DNA from: Microcoleus sp. FACHB-831
GTDB taxonomy: Bacteria > Cyanobacteriota > Cyanobacteriia > Cyanobacteriales > FACHB-T130
Direction: 5' to 3'
Length of the DNA: 64,000 nucleotides
NCBI RefSeq assembly: GCF_014695585.1
Contig: NZ_JACJON010000067.1
Location: forward strand, 1 to 64,000
How positions within the stretch are numbered: position 1 is the first letter of the stretch; each line of letters starts with the position of its first letter. This document shows, piece by piece, positions 20,291-27,487 of this stretch. The notes beneath the pieces were generated by a model. The model saw nothing but the letters and a program-made list of their open reading frames with translations. It was not told the origin of the DNA and made no database searches. Position numbers and translations under genes: made by a program.

Positions 20291-20578
20291 GTGAATCGGA
20301 AATATCAGGCTCGAATTTACATTACTCTTCGCCCTTCCGTTCTCGACCCCGCTGGAACAGCTGTCCAGTCTGGGTTGAAGCACTTGGGATATGAGAATGT
20401 CGAGCAGGTGCGAATTGGCAAGTATATTGAGCTTATGCTTACGGCTGTTGATGACCAGACGGCACGGAAACAGCTAAACCGGATGTGCGACCAGATGTTG
20501 GCGAATCCTGTCATCGAAAATTATCATTTCGACTTACGCGAAGCCGAGGTAGTTTTACAGGCGGGGACATCCGTATGA
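20291..20578 (+). CDS. purS: Phosphoribosylformylglycinamidine synthase subunit PurS
   Basis: A 95-residue small subunit of the three-part FGAM synthase (PurS, PurQ, PurL) in purine synthesis. Sequence marks are Y-I-T-L-R-P-S-V-L-D-P-A-G-T-A and L-G-Y-E-N-V-E-Q-V-R-I-G-K-Y-I-E. PurS joins the glutaminase PurQ to PurL. It begins with GTG. Its TGA stop overlaps the ATG of purQ (ATGA, 20575-20578), so translation is coupled. purL is not in the window. Confidence 0.95.
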   Translation: MNRKYQARIYITLRPSVLDPAGTAVQSGLKHLGYENVEQVRIGKYIELMLTAVDDQTARKQLNRMCDQMLANPVIENYHFDLREAEVVLQAGTSV

Positions 20579-21246
20579 AGTTTGGGGTTGTTGTTTTTCC
20601 GGGTTCTAATTGCGATCGCGATGTTGCCTATGTCACCCGCGATTTGCTTTTGCAGCCTACCCGTATGGTTTGGCATGAAGAAACGGAAATATCAGATCTA
20701 GATGTTGTGGTGATTCCGGGCGGCTTTAGCTATGGGGATTATCTACGGTGCGGCGCTCTCGCTCGTTTTTCCCCTGTGATGAAAGCTACTCTAGAACACG
20801 CAAATCAGGGCAAGTTTGTTTTAGGCATCTGCAATGGTTTTCAGGTGCTAACTGAGGCGGGATTGTTACCAGGGGCATTGGTACGAAATCGCGATTTGCA
20901 TTTTATCTGCGATCGCCTCCCCGTTAAAGTTGAGCGCAATAATCTACCTTGGACGCAAGGTTACTCATCCGGACAAGTTATCTCTCTGCCAATTGCTCAC
21001 GGTGAAGGTAGCTACTATGCCGATGCAGCTACTTTGGCACAGTTGGAAGATAACGGTCAAGTTTTGTTCCGCTATGAGGGTGAGAATCCCAACGGTTCTT
21101 TGAATAATATTGCAGGTATTTGCAATCTTCAAGGCAACGTTTTAGGAATGATGCCCCATCCAGAACGGGCATCAGATCCGATGTTAGGGGGCGCGGATGG
21201 GCTAGCGGTGTTTAAGGGATTGTTAGAGGCTGTAGCGTTAGTATAG
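20575..21246 (+). CDS. purQ: Phosphoribosylformylglycinamidine synthase subunit PurQ
   Basis: A 223-residue class I glutamine amidotransferase that supplies ammonia to PurL. It opens with F-G-V-V-V-F-P-G-S-N-C-D-R-D, has the nucleophile elbow L-G-I-C-N-G-F-Q (catalytic Cys) and closes with M-M-P-H-P-E-R-A (catalytic His and Glu). The start at 20575 is fixed by the family N-terminus and the 4-base overlap with purS; a longer frame from 20485 would lie inside purS. Confidence 0.96.
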   Translation: MKFGVVVFPGSNCDRDVAYVTRDLLLQPTRMVWHEETEISDLDVVVIPGGFSYGDYLRCGALARFSPVMKATLEHANQGKFVLGICNGFQVLTEAGLLPGALVRNRDLHFICDRLPVKVERNNLPWTQGYSSGQVISLPIAHGEGSYYADAATLAQLEDNGQVLFRYEGENPNGSLNNIAGICNLQGNVLGMMPHPERASDPMLGGADGLAVFKGLLEAVALV

Positions 21247-21636
21247 GTTGGCAGAGCGATCGCTGATGATGCTATTAGATTTAATAGAACATTTTGAATT
21301 AGCGATCGCCCTTCAATCTGGCAATTTACTCAATACTTGTTACCATACTTTGAATAATATTTTTTTATTAAATTTGGGCAGCTTTGCAAATATTAGTTCA
21401 ATATAGTAAGCCCTATAACTTTGTCCATAGTGGGAAATAATAAACTAGCAGTATTTTTGATAACTCCCAAGTATTGATTGGGGCGATAAATCTTCATTTC
21501 TTGGTTATCCTGCCGGATCAACCAACACAATTTAATTGAAGTTCAGATCCCCGACTTCTTAAAGAAGTCGGGGATCTCGCTTTCGCGAATTATTTAGGAC
21601 TGCTATAAAAAGTAGCCGTCCGCTGCAATGCAATTT
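21247..21636. other. Spacer with a palindromic repeat
   Basis: 390 bases between convergent purQ and the RibD-like gene. It holds HIP1 sites near 21258 and 21302 and the long inverted repeat at 21545-21577. I see no coding frame. Confidence 0.5.
21545..21577. repeat. 16-bp inverted repeat, dispersed palindrome
   Basis: AGATCCCCGACTTCTT, one A, then its exact reverse complement. In RNA this would be a very stable hairpin. Near-identical palindromes (GATCCCCGACTTC) are, as I recall, common repeats in filamentous cyanobacteria. No T-run follows, so a terminator is not the best reading. Confidence 0.75.
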
Positions 21637-22173
21637 TCAGATTGTATCTGTGGTTCTTCTTATCAAATCATAAGATACTTGCAACAATCCGGAATTATAG
21701 GTTTTAACGTCTTTCAACTCAAGCACAGTCTCAAGAGTTGGATCGTTCACAATAAGTGGAATACCACTCCCTAGAATAATTGGGTGGATTGAGAGAATCA
21801 ATTCATCGACAAAACCATGTTTCATTAAATAATGAATTATCTCCCCTCCCCCAACTAGCCAGATATCACCACCAGGAGATTGACGCAGTGAGTTGAGGAA
21901 GCCTTTCAAATCACCCCCAACAAATTTTACATTGTTGTCTTTTTCACCTTGCAGAGTTTTTGAGAAAACAAAACCTTCTTTACCTGCGTAGGGATATTCT
22001 CCAAAACCAAGCATCTGCTGATATGTCTTATTACCCATAATTACTGTATCAATTTGGGCAAAAAAATCCGTATAACCGTAGTCTTGGTCGGTGAACAGCC
22101 AATCTACGTCTCCCGATGTCCTTGCAATGTATCCGTCAACGCTAGAAGCAATGAACAAACGTATTTTTCTCAT
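21637..22173 (-). CDS. Dihydrofolate reductase-like protein (RibD C-terminal domain family)
   Basis: 178 residues. It has the RibD_C/DHFR fold marks: R-K-I-R-L-F-I-A-S-S-V-D-G-Y-I-A, D-V-D-W-L-F, V-I-M-G-N-K-T-Y, G-D-I-W-L-V-G-G-G-E-I and L-I-L-S-I-H-P-I-I-L-G-S-G-I. These are usual for stand-alone reductases of the YyaP/YwjB kind. They bind NADPH in relatives; the substrate is unknown. It is flanked by spacers and probably transcribed alone. Confidence 0.85.
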   Translation of the reverse strand: MRKIRLFIASSVDGYIARTSGDVDWLFTDQDYGYTDFFAQIDTVIMGNKTYQQMLGFGEYPYAGKEGFVFSKTLQGEKDNNVKFVGGDLKGFLNSLRQSPGGDIWLVGGGEIIHYLMKHGFVDELILSIHPIILGSGIPLIVNDPTLETVLELKDVKTYNSGLLQVSYDLIRRTTDTI

Positions 22174-22312
22174 AGTTTCCTTATGAGGTAATTTCCTACT
22201 AAGCGCGTCAGTCTTACATACCCGATTTTTTAACTCTTGTGAAAAGTTAGCACGATTTCCTCTCTGCGGCTTCGCTGTTCCAGAGTTTTATTCACAACGC
22301 AAGTTAGTTGGC

Positions 22313-23968
22313 CTAGTTAAGTGCAACAGCAACAGGCTCTAACTTGGCAACTAATTTAACGTTAAATTCCTCTTCAAATACGCCTTTGTTGTAATCTAAA
22401 CTCCAAAGTTCCAAAGCGCAATCATCCTCTAAATGAGCAGGTTGCAGGCGTAAATGCAGCGATCGCCGTTCTGGCGTAAACTCGCAATTTACGCCTGCGA
22501 TCGCGCCAAGCTGTCTCCTATCCAACGCTACTGCTAATCGCAATATCGCGCTCAACTGGCTAACTATATGCCGATGAACTTTACTAGCTAGCTTGCTGTA
22601 GCTCTCATGCTTCTTTTTAGGGCTACTTTTGCGGTGATATCTGGCTAAATTTGCCATAACTTCGATATCTGTTTCCGTATATCCCAACAGTTCGCCGTTG
22701 CGAATCAAATAATAAGAATGCTTGTGGTGGGCGGAATGGCTTATATAATGTCCGCAGTTGTGCAAAATCGCCGCAGCCCACAACAATTCCCGTTCTTCTT
22801 CACTCCAATTGTGCAACACGCCCCTAGTTTGATCGAACAAGCTTAGGGCAAAATTTGCGACTCTATGGCTGTGTTCCAAATCTACGCCATATTTATGGGC
22901 TGTTTTAATAACGCTGCGCTGACGCACCTCAGTTTGATAACGCAATCTGTCTTCAATTAATCCGTGCGTTAGCATCCAGTCAACAATGACTCCTTCGCGG
23001 AGACTTCGTTCGCATACCGTCAACGAATCTAACCCCAGCAGCGCCATCGCTTCTTGCAAAATCAACGCACCAGCTAAGACAATTTCTGAACGTCTATCTG
23101 ACATACCGGGAATGGCGGCGCGTTCTGAATTATTTAGCTTGCGTAAGCGATGAACCAACTCGCGCAGGTAGCTAAGACTCAACTGGTAGCCTGTAAGCGG
23201 ACTGGGTACCGTTCCCAGTTGTTCTCGCGCCTGAATTATTGCTAAAGTCTCTATCGTGCCCGCAGTTCCCACTAAGCGAGGAGTTTCGCCCGGTTGCAGA
23301 GCAGCCCGCACTTCCTCAACTGCACGTTCTAGAGTTCCTTTAATATAAGCTTGCAAAAACTGGAATTCGGCGTTGCTGATGGGGTCGGTGGTGATGTACT
23401 CGCTGGTAAGTCGCACAGCGCCTATCTTAGTGCTGGTGAGCGATCGCGGTTCGTGGCTATCTCCCAAAATTAATTCTGTTGAGCCGCCACCAATGTCAAT
23501 AATAATGTGGGATTGTCCGTCAAATTCCATCCCCGACAATACGCCGAGGTAAATCCGTCGTGCTTCTTCTTGTCCGGAGATCAGGTTGACAAGCAGACCC
23601 AACTCTGACTTGATGTATTTAATAAAGTCGCGTCCGTTGGGTGCTTCTCGCACTGCGCTGGTGGCGACGGCAATTATTTGTTCGGCTTTGAAACTCTTGG
23701 CGATTTCTTGACAGCGCCGCAGGGATGCGATCGCGCGTTCCATTACTGCGGCTTTCAGATCGCCAGTATCAGGATCGCGATCGCCTAACCTTACTGTGTC
23801 TTTCTCTCTAGCAACAATCGTAAAAGCAGGCAGATCCGGTTGAATCCGCACCACTACCATGTGAATCGAATTCGTACCAATGTCAATAGCTGCAAGAACG
23901 CGCTCTTGTTCCCCCATCTGAGGAACATTCACCAAACTATCCCCCGTTTGTGCGAGTAAATCAACCAT
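22313..23968 (-). CDS. ppx: Ppx/GppA family exopolyphosphatase
   Basis: About 551 residues. The N-terminal ASKHA domain has A-A-I-D-I-G-T-N-S-I-H-M, E-E-A-R-R-I-Y-L-G-V and I-D-I-G-G-G-S-T-E-L-I-L-G. The C-terminal half is HD-type, with H-S-H-R-V-A and A-A-I-L-H-N-C-G-H-Y-I-S. Such proteins cleave terminal phosphates from polyphosphate or convert pppGpp to ppGpp. Both roles are possible; the nearby ppk1 makes the polyphosphate role attractive. ATG 23968 is preferred to the in-frame GTG at 23989. Confidence 0.9.
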   Translation of the reverse strand: MVDLLAQTGDSLVNVPQMGEQERVLAAIDIGTNSIHMVVVRIQPDLPAFTIVAREKDTVRLGDRDPDTGDLKAAVMERAIASLRRCQEIAKSFKAEQIIAVATSAVREAPNGRDFIKYIKSELGLLVNLISGQEEARRIYLGVLSGMEFDGQSHIIIDIGGGSTELILGDSHEPRSLTSTKIGAVRLTSEYITTDPISNAEFQFLQAYIKGTLERAVEEVRAALQPGETPRLVGTAGTIETLAIIQAREQLGTVPSPLTGYQLSLSYLRELVHRLRKLNNSERAAIPGMSDRRSEIVLAGALILQEAMALLGLDSLTVCERSLREGVIVDWMLTHGLIEDRLRYQTEVRQRSVIKTAHKYGVDLEHSHRVANFALSLFDQTRGVLHNWSEEERELLWAAAILHNCGHYISHSAHHKHSYYLIRNGELLGYTETDIEVMANLARYHRKSSPKKKHESYSKLASKVHRHIVSQLSAILRLAVALDRRQLGAIAGVNCEFTPERRSLHLRLQPAHLEDDCALELWSLDYNKGVFEEEFNVKLVAKLEPVAVALN

Positions 23969-24078
23969 TGTCTTTGTACCCAGCGCCACAACCGCATTGC
24001 ACTATCTATGCATAACGATATCTTTAAAAGGTAGATATTTATGAACCTGTTTTTTTTAACTAACAACTACTCAAGAGT

Positions 24079-24963
24079 ATGGTGACGACTCCACAACCAC
24101 AATCTGAACCTACATGGCTGACTATTATTCGGCTTCTGCGGTGGGATAAGCCAGCAGGACGCCTAATTTTGATGATTCCAGCGCTGTGGGCTGTCTTTTT
24201 GGCTGCACGAGGTACGCCACCGCTACCGCTTGTCGGCGTTATTGTTTTGGGCACTTTAGCTACCAGTGCGGCTGGTTGCGTTGCGAATGACTTGTGGGAC
24301 AGGAATATCGATCCGCAAGTAGAAAGAACGCGATCGCGCCCCCTCGCTTCTCGCGCTTTGTCGGTACGGACGGGAATTGTAGTAGGCTTGATAGCTTTAA
24401 TCTGCGCTGGCGTTCTGGCGCTGTATCTCAATCAGCTAACTTTTTGGTTGTGCGTTGCAGCCGTTCCCGTTATTCTCTTCTATCCTTCAGCCAAGCGCGT
24501 GTTCCCAGTTCCGCAACTTGTACTGGCGATCGCGTGGGGTTTTGGCGTCTTAATTAGTTGGACTGCTGTAACTGCACGCCTTGAAGAACCTATGTGGATT
24601 TTGTGGGGTGCAACGGTATTCTGGACGCTAGGCTTTGATACCGTATATGCAATGAGCGATCGCGAAGATGATAAGCGAATTGGCATCAACTCCAGCGCTT
24701 TATTTTTTGGCAAGTATGCTGCCGAAGCTGTTGGCGTATTCTTCACTTGCACTGTAATTTTACTGGAGTGGTTGGCTATTGTTATGGATCTTAAGCTAGG
24801 CTTTTGGCTAGCACTAGCAATTGCAACTACAGCATGGCTTTGGCAATATAGCCGACTTAGCCAAAAAGATATTCCCAGACCTGTTTACGCTGAAACTTTT
24901 CGCCAAAATGTCTGGATTGGATTTGTTTTACTTGCTGGTATAATTATCGGTTGTTTACCTTAG
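24079..24963 (+). CDS. 4-hydroxybenzoate polyprenyltransferase-type UbiA (plastoquinone pathway)
   Basis: 294 residues with about eight transmembrane helices. Two Asp-rich motifs bind the prenyl diphosphate through magnesium: N-D-L-W-D-R-N-I-D (about 73-81) and D-T-V-Y-A-M-S-D-R-E-D-D (about 187-198). In cyanobacteria the homologous enzyme attaches the long prenyl chain to 4-hydroxybenzoate for plastoquinone. The R-S-R-P-L-A-S after the first motif is usual for UbiA. The gene is divergent from ppx over about 110 bases. Confidence 0.9.
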   Translation: MVTTPQPQSEPTWLTIIRLLRWDKPAGRLILMIPALWAVFLAARGTPPLPLVGVIVLGTLATSAAGCVANDLWDRNIDPQVERTRSRPLASRALSVRTGIVVGLIALICAGVLALYLNQLTFWLCVAAVPVILFYPSAKRVFPVPQLVLAIAWGFGVLISWTAVTARLEEPMWILWGATVFWTLGFDTVYAMSDREDDKRIGINSSALFFGKYAAEAVGVFFTCTVILLEWLAIVMDLKLGFWLALAIATTAWLWQYSRLSQKDIPRPVYAETFRQNVWIGFVLLAGIIIGCLP

Positions 24964-24974
24964 TTCGTAGGGTG

Positions 24975-25100
24975 GGCATTTCCCACCTTGTTGCTGCTTG
25001 TCTCTACGCGATCGCGCCTGCAATTTGCTTCATTACGCGCAGGCATTTCCCACCTTGCTGCTGCTTGTCTCTACGCGATCGCGCCTGCAATTTGCTTCAT
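24975..25100. repeat. 59-bp direct duplication covering the end of the nuclease-like gene
   Basis: Bases 24975-25033 and 25042-25100 are identical except for one base (TTGTTG versus TTGCTG). The period is 67. The second copy contains the last 30 coding bases of the nuclease-like gene (stop codon at 25071) plus sequence downstream; the first copy is a duplicate lying entirely downstream. Each copy includes a HIP1-containing stretch (ACGCGATCGCGCC). Confidence 0.9.
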
Positions 25101-25703
25101 CACCCGCAGCACTTCGTATAACTCGTTGTTACTGCGTTTTGATATTGTAAACTCGTCTGACAGTGCGTACTGCTTCTCCTGAGCCGTCAGCTTAATAAAA
25201 ATATAGTGCTGCCCATTCGTCACCATTCCAAAAGTTGGCCTTTCCGAGTGCGGGTTTGCCATCATATAAGCTAGAGCCTGCGGTATGGCAAAGGAAGCAG
25301 TAAAACCATAACGCTTTGCCTCAATTACCACTACCCAGAATTGATTTTGCACAACCAGGGCATCAATGCGTCCTTGTAAAACTACATCTTCGTCTTCAAG
25401 CTCTACTTTTACCGATGCCTCTCCCTTAATCTTAAAAGGTGGATCGCACAGCTGCACCAGTTCCAGAAGGGGAGACAGCATAATAATGTTAATCGTACCT
25501 TCTGTTATAGCACCATCCGCTGCATGGTAAAGGTAGCGATTTTTCAACCCGTTTAGCGATTCTTTTTCTTGCTCTGTGAGTTCGGGCAAACCCTCAAACC
25601 ATTCTCTAAAAAAGTGATTATCCGTACTTTGGCTCAGGTTTAATTTGTCGTGCGCCTCGTTTAGGCTAGTAATTGCTTCTGTAATCCCAACTGCTTGAAC
25701 CAT
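25071..25703 (-). CDS. Restriction endonuclease-like protein (PD-(D/E)XK type)
   Basis: 210 residues. A PD-(D/E)XK nuclease core is visible: R-I-D-A-L-V-V (Asp114), V-V-V-I-E-A-K-R (Glu128 and Lys130) and then P-Q-A-L-A-Y-M (Gln142). This arrangement resembles the N-terminal domain of type I restriction subunits and the many stand-alone cyanobacterial relatives. No methylase or specificity gene is adjacent, so it is not a complete restriction system. The role is unknown. The 3' end is duplicated downstream (24975-25100). Confidence 0.75.
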   Translation of the reverse strand: MVQAVGITEAITSLNEAHDKLNLSQSTDNHFFREWFEGLPELTEQEKESLNGLKNRYLYHAADGAITEGTINIIMLSPLLELVQLCDPPFKIKGEASVKVELEDEDVVLQGRIDALVVQNQFWVVVIEAKRYGFTASFAIPQALAYMMANPHSERPTFGMVTNGQHYIFIKLTAQEKQYALSDEFTISKRSNNELYEVLRVMKQIAGAIA

Positions 25704-25816
25704 ATCTTTTATTCTTGCTTTTACATCTGATTAAATTATTTTAAACTAAACTATACTTCAAGACACATATCATTTTTTAATACCGAGCGCTTTCAAACAA
25801 TTTGTAATTCAATTTT

Positions 25817-26308
25817 ATGGGAAAAATTATTATGGGTGTCATGGGGCCAGGAGCCAATGCATCAGAAACAGACTTACAAAATGCCTATCAACTCGGTCAA
25901 CTTATCGCCCAAGAAGGATGGGTTTTGCTGACTGGTGGTAGAAATGCTGGTGTTATGGATGCAGCGAATAAGGGTGCAAAAGCTGCAAATGGTCTAACTG
26001 TTGGAATTCTGCCCAATAACGACACTAATAATATTTCCGAAGCCGTAGATATTGCTATTGTCACGGATATGGGAAACGCTCGGAATAATATTAACGTTCT
26101 TTCTTCTAATGTTGTCATTGCTTGTGGGATGGGTGCGGGAACTGCATCAGAAGTAGCACTCGCCCTGAAGGGAAATAAACAAGTTATTTTGTTAACTGAC
26201 TCTGAAGAAAGCAAGCTGTTTTTCAGAAGTTTATCGGCAGATAATATTTTTATTGCTAAGACGGCAAAAGCTGCTATTAAAATTGTCAAAGAACTTTTAA
26301 CCCATTAA
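25817..26308 (+). CDS. SLOG-domain protein (TIGR00725/LOG-like)
   Basis: 163 residues with a Rossmann-like SLOG fold. Marks are K-I-I-M-G-V-M-G-P-G, V-L-L-T-G-G-R-N-A-G-V-M-D-A-A, and C-G-M-G-A-G-T-A-S-E-V-A-L-A-L. The P-G-G-x-G-T motif of cytokinin-activating LOG enzymes is replaced by G-M-G-A-G-T, as in the TIGR00725 branch, whose members bind nucleotide-like ligands; one algal relative carries molybdenum cofactor. The exact ligand here is unknown. Divergent from the nuclease-like gene. Confidence 0.83.
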   Translation: MGKIIMGVMGPGANASETDLQNAYQLGQLIAQEGWVLLTGGRNAGVMDAANKGAKAANGLTVGILPNNDTNNISEAVDIAIVTDMGNARNNINVLSSNVVIACGMGAGTASEVALALKGNKQVILLTDSEESKLFFRSLSADNIFIAKTAKAAIKIVKELLTH

Positions 26309-26544
26309 TATTCTCCTCGAAGGAAGTTAGTGGGTTGACAAAGTACGCTATTTACTGTAAAAAATGACCAGCCGCCAGCAGATTATCGGCTTTTGGCTGT
26401 GTCTCCAGTTTTAAGCTAAAATCCTATGGTTAAGTTTTGTTTCAAGCGCTGTTGGCGCGATCGCTGGTAAACCTTAATACCAGAAATGCTAAAGCGACGG
26501 TATTCGCTTTAAGCTAAGAAGCAATTAAGAGAGGATTTCACTCA

Positions 26545-27150
26545 ATGGCATTTGAACTACCCCCTTTACCTTACGACCAAGACGCCCTAGAACCGTCGGG
26601 TATGTCGGCTCGCACGCTTGAATTCCATTACGGCAAGCACCACGCTACTTACGTCAACACCCTCAACAACCTAGTCAAAGACACGGAACTAGCTGATAAG
26701 TCGCTTGAGGAAATCATCAAAGCAACCTTCAAAGACCCATCCAAAGCGGGTGTGTTCAACAACGCCGCTCAGGTGTGGAACCATACCTTCTACTGGAACG
26801 GCATCAAGCCTAACGGCGGCGGTTCGCCCAGCGGTGAACTAGCTGACAAAATTAACGCCAGCTTTGGCAGTCTTGATAAATTCAAAGAAGAGTTCAAAAA
26901 CGCTGGTGCGACTCAGTTTGGTAGCGGTTGGGCGTGGCTTATCAAAGACGGCGACACCCTGAAAGTCACCAAGACCCCGAACGCGGAGAACCCGCTTGCT
27001 CACGGTCAAAGCGCCTTACTGACTATGGATGTTTGGGAACACGCCTACTATCTGGACTACCAGAACAGCCGTCCCAACTTCATGCAGAACTATGTAGACC
27101 ATCTAATTAACTGGGACTTCGTTGCTCAAAATTTAGCTAACGCTGCCTAA
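26545..27150 (+). CDS. sodB: Superoxide dismutase, iron type
   Basis: 201 residues. Metal ligands fit the Fe/Mn family: His28 (E-F-H-Y-G-K-H-H), His80 (W-N-H-T-F-Y-W), Asp162 and His166 (D-V-W-E-H-A-Y). Gln76 in A-A-Q-V-W-N-H and A-T-Q-F-G-S-G-W-A-W-L favour iron rather than manganese. There is no signal peptide, so it protects the cytosol from superoxide. GAGGAT lies upstream as the ribosome binding site. A perfect terminator follows. Confidence 0.95.
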   Translation: MAFELPPLPYDQDALEPSGMSARTLEFHYGKHHATYVNTLNNLVKDTELADKSLEEIIKATFKDPSKAGVFNNAAQVWNHTFYWNGIKPNGGGSPSGELADKINASFGSLDKFKEEFKNAGATQFGSGWAWLIKDGDTLKVTKTPNAENPLAHGQSALLTMDVWEHAYYLDYQNSRPNFMQNYVDHLINWDFVAQNLANAA

Positions 27151-27171
27151 GCAACTGCCTGTAATCTTAAG

Positions 27172-27206
27172 AAGATAGGGTGGGAATTTCCCACCCTATC
27201 TTTTTT
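27172..27206 (+). terminator. Terminator of sodB
   Basis: AAGATAGGGTGGGAA and its reverse complement around one base (27172-27202), then TTTTAG. A long stem next to a T-run, 22 bases after the stop codon. Confidence 0.9.
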
Positions 27207-27223
27207 AGTAAAAGGCTTTAATT

Positions 27224-27430
27224 ATGGATAGCAAAGAATTAGCGTATTATCTCGAAGCAACAGATAGCATCTCAAAACCTTGGTTGTTAGTGCAACTGCG
27301 TCTGAAAAAACTTGAAGAGAGCCGCAGTATGGTTTCGCCTGAAGAATATGCGAGCATCTTAGCTGATATTCACGAAGATTTGATGAATCTTGGTGAATGG
27401 TGGCAGGGTCGGGAAGAAGAAGTATTTTAA
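27224..27430 (+). CDS. Small acidic protein, unknown
   Basis: 68 residues, acidic and probably all-helical: E-L-A-Y-Y-L-E-A-T-D near the start, then V-Q-L-R-L-K-K-L-E-E-S-R, and N-L-G-E-W-W-Q-G at the end. No transmembrane segment or known motif. It sits between the sodB terminator and ppk1 (57 bases), so it may lead the ppk1 transcript. The AAAGG upstream of ATG supports translation. Function unknown. Confidence 0.7.
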   Translation: MDSKELAYYLEATDSISKPWLLVQLRLKKLEESRSMVSPEEYASILADIHEDLMNLGEWWQGREEEVF

Positions 27431-27487
27431 GAGAGCGAGGCGTTGCTTTATTGTAAGAATTGGTGACGCCTCCATTCCCCCAAAGCC

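Noticed and set aside
20485-20574. Extended start of purQ
   Set aside because: Lies inside purS; the PurQ family begins at 20575 with an ATGA overlap.
25071-25703. Complete restriction-modification system
   Set aside because: No methylase or specificity gene is adjacent.
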